NCBI RefSeq assembly: GCF_964355755.1
Contig: NC_092675.1
Coordinates: 31,148,912-31,212,911, forward strand
DNA from: Antedon mediterranea
Lineage: Eukaryota; Echinodermata; Crinoidea; Comatulida; Antedonidae
Direction: 5' to 3'
Length of the DNA stretch: 64,000 bases
This document shows positions 58,701 to 64,000 of this stretch, one piece after another. Both the position numbers and the translations under genes were made by a program. The notes under the pieces were generated by a model, which saw only the letters and a list, made by a program, of their open reading frames with translations, was not told where the DNA came from and made no database searches. Each line of letters starts with the position of its first letter. Within the stretch, counting starts at the first letter, position 1.

Positions 58701-61700
58701 AAAAAGGACTCACAATAAATAAATAAATAACGTACAGGTTACCTGGCGCGTAGTTCTCATTAAAACCGCGTATGACGTAGTGTGGTTACATGAACACGTG
58801 TTACCTGCGTCCATTTTGCATCCTTTACTTGACCACCTAATAATATAGAAAACTTGGTTACAGTTATTAATTGATATTACCTGTTATTTAGCCTGTCATG
58901 TTGACATCAAATGACTACAAATACTGAGTTCACATATCTCAGTAAACTAGTTTGTCAGGAAGGTGAACGGCTTGATGAACAACTCTAAGATGTATATCGG
59001 AAATGTTTTTTTTGTATCTATTATGTTGTGTTTATTGTTTTATGTTTTTATGTAAAAGGGTCCTGCGAAAACAGAAGTGTAAACTTCTCTATGCAGGATC
59101 CTTGCCATCATTTATGCTATGAAACTATATTTATAAAGGATGAGTAAATAAATGTGAATTTGAGTTAAACTATTTTTCTGCTATTTGCAAAAGTTTATCA
59201 ACGGGTCTATAAACTTTGAACAACTGTTCTTGCAAAAATTTGCTAGTCTACTTTCGACTAGTTTTTTTTTTATTTATCTATCTGGAGTATCAAATGACTG
59301 CAACCCCAATACTGTTATTTGATTGGTTGATCTCACAAACCTCGGCATACTAGTTTGTCAAGAAATTTTCCGACGTAACTCATATAATAGCAAATTTTGG
59401 AAATACTTCTCTTGCCAAACTCGTAGTTTACTCGTAGTTTACTCTAGTTTACTCGTAATTTACTCGTAGTTTACTCGTAGTTTACTCTAGTTTGCAAACT
59501 AAAGTTTGTCGAAGTAACTGGTCTACACTGCAAACAAACCGTTCTTACATAGTTTCCAAAAATAAAGTATGAAAACTAGTTTAACTTACAGGCCTTGATT
59601 GTTAATAAAGGCACATATTTTATATTGAAGCTGGTCCTCTTCTTTTTTAATCTAAGAAGAGCAGTAAGAGCAACGGTTACACCAGAGCCTGATATTTGCA
59701 TAATATATTTTTGTTTTTTATCTCTATCTCCTTCACTTTCCTCAAAAATAAAGAAAAACGGTTTTGTTCATTTCAAAATTTCCTTAGTCTAAATAATGCA
59801 CTATCTGAACATAATAGTTTGTATCAACTTGCCCACAAATATTATAGGTTTTCGATCTAATGAACCTGTTAACCATTGTGATATGTTGTTTCATCAATGC
59901 AATAGTTATATAAACCATGGAGCTATAAAGTTAGAGCTCCATTTATAAACTTAGAATATTATTTTACCTGTTCAAAAGGTAGCTGAAATTTACTTCCAAT
60001 TTGAATTCTGTTTTTATCAAATGTAAAAGCTGACAGCGAGAATATTCCATTACTCAGTAGCGAATAGGTTGTATGTATTGAATTATCCAAATTGGCATCT
60101 TCCAAAAAATGTCTGTATTCAAGGAAGTAATAACCATAACTTTGTAAAAGCATTTAATATTCATATTATTTAGAAATGTTTGTTTTAAATGTGTTCTTCT
60201 TGAACTTACGTCCTTTTGATTCAGTTATTAATGTTTTTTGTTCCGAATAAATTTCTTATTATTTTATTGTTAAAAGTAACAAAAATATAAATTTTAAAAA
60301 ATACAACTCAGACACAAGACAATAAATTGTATTTTCTTATTTAGAATTAAAGTTGTTTGCTAAAAGAAGTTTTAGTTTACTTACAATGACCTATTTTTAG
60401 TTGTTGAATTGATCATGTCGGCTGATGATTTAATGTACATCGCTAACACCAACTCTGTATTAATATAAAAGTGCATTAAAAAATAGCATTTTTAAATCAT
60501 TCCACTGTCAGGCCGCAAGGCGAACTAAATAAATTAATTATAAATGAATTATATGATTATCTTCTTCTCTTTTATTGTCCAGGCTTGTGTGACGACTACA
60601 TTAACTGTATATCCCCGTTTAACATAATGTTCCGTTTTCTTAATCTGTTCAACTTTTGAAAGGAGTTAACTATTTACGTGATTAGATATTCATAATAATT
60701 ACTATAAATAATACATATTTCCTTAATACATCAGTTACACCAGTAATACAGCCATTTTTGTTTTATATCTTACCAATGTTTTCTAATATTGTCAGAGGTT
60801 GAAACCTTACAAAGTCATTCGTGTCTGCTTCAATGATGAATTCTGCAGGTTCGGAATCGTTTAAACGTATCATCATTGCATTTACACCTATAAATTAATA
60901 ATAAATAATCTTAAACAATTCGATAATTGTAACAATGATGGTCGGTGATGATAATGAGAACAATCTTACCTTCAATTGTTGTTTCCAACACTGTTACATT
61001 TCTTGGCATAAACAGTTTTAAAATTGAATTTTCTATAGTTGATATACCTGTCATTATGTCCAGAAATACCTTTAACGACAATTGTATTTTAAAGAAGTAA
61101 AAGCGTTGTAGTTTCTTTGTAGGCCTATAGGAGGAAGACCTGTTTATTAATACGTCGGACTAATTTTGCCAACGTAATAACAACCCTCATACAATTTCAC
61201 CTCACAAGATAAAGATTAAGTTAACATTGGTTAATTAATGTACATATCTAAATTGTAAACGTCACAACATTGTCAATGTCAATCAATCAATACAACCTCG
61301 GTTGGTACTGCATTTTGTTCTGTAGTCGGTACTTTAGTCGGTACTTGAGTCGGTACTTTAGTCGGTACTTTAGTCGGTACTTTAGTCGGTACTTGAGTTG
61401 GTATTTGAGTTGGTATTTGAGTCTGTATTTCAGTTGGTACTTGGTGGGTATTTTGTGCTTCAAATCTTGTTTCTGAAAAAAAAACCTACATTCTTGAATT
61501 TTATTTTTATTGTTAAGGGCATTGAGGCTTTTAGCATGATTTTTTATTATTAAATTTAGCAGCAAATGTTCAATTTATTACCATAGTAAATTATTTCTAT
61601 CGTTATCATAGGCATGAATAAATGTTTCCATATCATACACTTTGTTTAGCATCTGTGTTTTTAATATTATATCCGGCTTAAAAAAGATCGACGTTACCTC

Positions 61701-63418
61701 TACAACCAAGAACTTCAAATCTCATAACTACTTTGCTATGCCAACTGGTTGGATGAATTCGTATGACTCGAGTGGTTATAGGGATCGGAAATATGTGAGT
61801 TACTTCGGTATTTGTATCTGTATTCCCTTCAAACTCCTACAAATAATATTAAAATGCATCATTACAATAAATATGAATAATTAAAAAATTATCTTGACTC
61901 CAAATAAATCGTACATTTTCATTTTTTTGTATTATTTAAAAATGAAAAACATAGAAATATAACAACAAATTGAAACGCATGGAGCGCAACATTTAGGAAA
62001 GAAGTTTGAAGCTCAGTTGCATTAATGTGGCGTGCCATACTCAAACAAAGTTCTCCACAGTAATTAAAAGATGATGGACATGATGTAATGATTTCCATTG
62101 TTGTGTAACAAAAAGCAAATCACTAATAACGAAATCCAATAATTATTTACCTCTCACTACTTAATTTTTCAACTAAAGCTGTAGCTTACTTTCTATTATG
62201 TATTCCACCAGCAATATCAATTATAGGCCTACATACAATAACATTACACACTAATACAACATTAAAGATGAACAATGCAGATGAGCAGCTTCAGCAAAAT
62301 ACATTATTATTCAATGTGAATGTCAAATAATACACTTACTACAACTTTACTTCCATTCATAATTTCCTGAAAGTTTACAGCATCCGTGCTATAAGATACT
62401 TCAAATGACGTCACCCAGTATGATGTCACGGAACCTCCTCCTCCTCCTTGCGTAATGACCCCAGTAGTCACTGTATCATTTTTAAGGAAGTCGACTTGAA
62501 TCCATTGTTGTTCATCGTCACTGCCTGCTCTCCATCCCCAATCTGAATTTAGCCTAAATCCATTCCACATATATTCAGAAGAAAATGATGTTATCTGATC
62601 TGACTTAACTGTTCCATCTTCTATTCCTAAGGCATCAGCGCACCAATCTTGAGAATGAAAATGTACGATTTCAACATAAGATGATTTATTCTGCGCGTAC
62701 TATCTATATTTAGTAATCAAATTTTGTAATTAAAGATGTTTTGTTGTTTTCCGTGCACAGATGTATTTGTAATCAAAATCTTTATTGTTAAATTTGCTAT
62801 AGTTCAGAAACAAAGAAGTTACCTTTGCACCCAAGAACTTCAAATCTCATGCCAATATGTTCGTGATGTTCAGTTGGATGAAGGCGGATGACTCGAGCAA
62901 TTATAAGTGAAGAAAACATATTTATAACTTGAGTATTCTTATCGTTATTCCCCGTAAATACCTAAATAACAGTTACAATGTAATAATTAAGGTTAATACT
63001 GTTTATTAATTCGTCAGATTTCAGGACGGAGAGGCGGTAAGAGAGGAAAAGGGTCGACGATGATGTAGGCCTATGTAGTGCATGTAAAATAAACCAAACT
63101 TTACGGTACTTGCATTTATAAGTTGGAAGTTGGTACTTCCATCATCACGGTAAAGAACTTTATACACTGTCACCCATGCTGCAGTTCCTCCATGTTTACC
63201 TTGTGTGATGATTCCAGTTACGATGGTATTCTTTTTCAGATCAGCTTGAATCCATGGATTATCGTCTTGATTAGACGGTCTCCATCCTCCTTTAAATCCA
63301 TCACCATCATTTATAGTGTTTAATCTACCACGATTAGCCCTTGTGTAATTGACGTAATAACTAGATGCCGCCAATGGCGTCGTCCCATTTTCAACACCCA
63401 GAGGTTCCTCACATAATC
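55513..63418 (-). CDS. Adhesion GPCR with two discoidin domains, Thr/Pro stalk, GAIN-GPS and 7TM (5' end missing)
   Basis: Minus-strand exons: 63418-63105 and 62961-62823 (discoidin 1, ending RFEVLGCK); 62647-62340 and 61836-61698 (discoidin 2, ending RFEVLGCR); 61472 to about 61290 (PTKV/PTQV stalk); 61047-60970, 60887-60774, 60454-60385 and 60112-59968 (GAIN); 59651-59590 and 58836-58743 (GPS: ICAFINNQG, LWSSKGC, CSCNHTTSYAVLM); 58656-58547 (TM1); 58372-58267 (TM2); 57996-57776 (TM3-4, FMWMLAEAVYIAF); 57338-57272 and 57159-57062 (TM5 and loop 3); 56749-56581 (TM6-7, PLFGVTWLVGPF, FCIINGLQGCFIF). All junctions agree in phase except the stalk exon's donor, which I could not fix. A possible last exon 55731-55513 uses acceptor TTTAGAG. 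The GPS keeps the His-x-Thr cleavage triad (H-T-T). The family self-cleaves at the GPS and signals through G proteins; the discoidin ligand is unknown. Confidence 0.87.
55924..56135. repeat. 47-bp tandem repeat, about 5 copies
   Basis: GATCGTATACTTACACTAAT begins at 55926, 55973, 56020, 56067 and 56114. Each copy carries GTAAGTATAC on the minus strand, a strong donor-like site, inside an intron of the adhesion GPCR. Confidence 0.92.
57640..57765 (+). mobile_element. LINE 3' end remnant in GPCR intron
   Basis: GTATGTTTTGTATAGATGTA, then GGGTCCTTTGGGAGAACAG and CTGAAGAGGTCACCC as a hairpin, then AATAAAGG. This is the same 3' hairpin type as the LINE at 54450-55435. Confidence 0.55.
59000..59165 (+). 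mobile_element. LINE 3' end remnant in GPCR intron
   Basis: TTTATGTAAAAGGGTCCTGC ... AACTTCTCTATGCAGGATCC is a hairpin of the LINE-tail type and is followed by GAGTAAATAAATG. No coding part remains. Confidence 0.5.
59423..59505. repeat. Short tandem repeat ACTCGTAGTTT
   Basis: About seven copies of an 11-bp unit (ACTCGTAGTTT, some shortened to ACTCTAGTTT) in a GPCR intron. Confidence 0.85.
61318..61440. repeat. Coding 12-bp repeat of the Thr/Pro stalk
   Basis: On the plus strand AGTCGGTACTTT recurs about nine times with changes. On the minus strand in frame it encodes Pro-Thr-Lys/Gln-Val/Ile units, a mucin-like spacer between discoidin and GAIN parts. Copy number is likely to vary between individuals. 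Confidence 0.85.
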
Positions 63419-64000
63419 CTAAAAAGAATTTATATAGCTGTTTTATTTTGGAAATTTTTATTTTTGATGATTTAATAAAATACTGAATAAAAACGACAGA
63501 TTTACATTTTATTTCCGAAATTTCGCGCGCTAGTTACATATAATAATAAGAACAAAACATGAATAATAGTGGGTTGTACAGCCCGTTAAACAATTAGTTT
63601 GTTTACTCTCCTGGGTGCATTTTTTTAATTAAGTATATTTTAAATGTCATTTAATATTTAGTATTTATATTTATATATTTTTCATTTTGTAATTATATAC
63701 TTTATTATAATACAAACGGAGCTTTATAATTAATTATTTTAAAATAAAGAATAAAAAAACAATGTGAAAAAAACACCAATCAGTTAGTTTATCAAGTATT
63801 TAAAAAAAGGAAGCCACCATAATTGTTATGGTACCAGGGATAGGCAATCTAAATCCTTTAAAAAGGGATTCAATTTACATGCTGAGTGGTCATCCAAAAA
63901 AGGAATGTCTTAGATCATACCACCATTAAAGTGGTATACCGTAACCTTCTGCCGACAAAGAGTCCACGTTGTCAATAGTTATTTTAACTCATGAGAGGCA
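63419..64000. other. Intron sequence of the adhesion GPCR, no exon seen
   Basis: The first discoidin exon needs an upstream exon ending in phase 1, so the window ends inside an intron. AT-rich; only a small ATACCAC/GTGGTAT inverted pair near 63919 is visible. Confidence 0.6.

Overview
This looks like animal nuclear DNA from a marine invertebrate deuterostome, most likely an echinoderm. The genes are split by GT-AG introns, the DNA is AT-rich and full of short inverted-repeat elements and LINE tails, and the octamer TAGGCCTA recurs across the window. The gene set (ADAMTS, selenoprotein P, IgGFc-binding domains, adhesion GPCR) fits a deuterostome. The species call is inference; I can run no search.

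Layout. (1) 1-7.8 kb, + strand: the last seven exons of an ADAMTS metalloprotease gene (end of Cys-rich region, spacer, thrombospondin repeats, PLAC). (2) 10.4-14.1 kb, - strand: a complete six-exon gene for a 362-residue single-pass membrane protein with a SEA-like ectodomain and a PPPY tail. (3) 14.6-16.9 kb, - strand: a compact selenoprotein P-like gene with one in-frame UGA (Sec67, U-x-x-C) and a form-2 SECIS hairpin in the 3' UTR. (4) 16.9-20.7 kb: repeats, including a ~1 kb foldback. (5) 20.8-26.6 kb, + strand: an intact, intron-containing 847-residue integrase fused to an OTU cysteine protease (Ginger-like or domesticated). (6) 26.7-43.1 kb: gene-poor, with tRNA-derived SINE copies, a 132-bp satellite, MITEs and a 31/27-bp minisatellite. 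(7) 43.1-53.4 kb, - strand: a complete seven-exon gene for a secreted 1425-residue protein with three IgGFc-binding domains and two EGF modules; its introns hold a LINE, a 30-bp array and a repeat grown from an EGF exon/donor junction. (8) 54.4-55.4 kb: a 5'-truncated LINE. (9) 55.5-63.4 kb, - strand: the 3' part of an adhesion GPCR with two discoidin (F5/8C) domains, a Thr/Pro stalk, GAIN, GPS and seven TM segments; its 5' end lies beyond the window.

Exon joins were chosen so that donor, acceptor and reading phase agree at every junction. Where this failed (one junction in the GPCR stalk, its last exon, and exons near 26.7 kb) it is stated. Four of the genes act outside the cell or at its surface (protease, immune-type secreted protein, adhesion receptor, membrane protein), but nothing suggests they form one pathway.

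The most unusual items are the integrase-OTU gene, the single-Sec selenoprotein P with its SECIS, the discoidin-adhesion-GPCR architecture, the EGF-junction repeat, and two 20-22 bp CAGGGAG hairpins, each between perfect 7-bp direct repeats.
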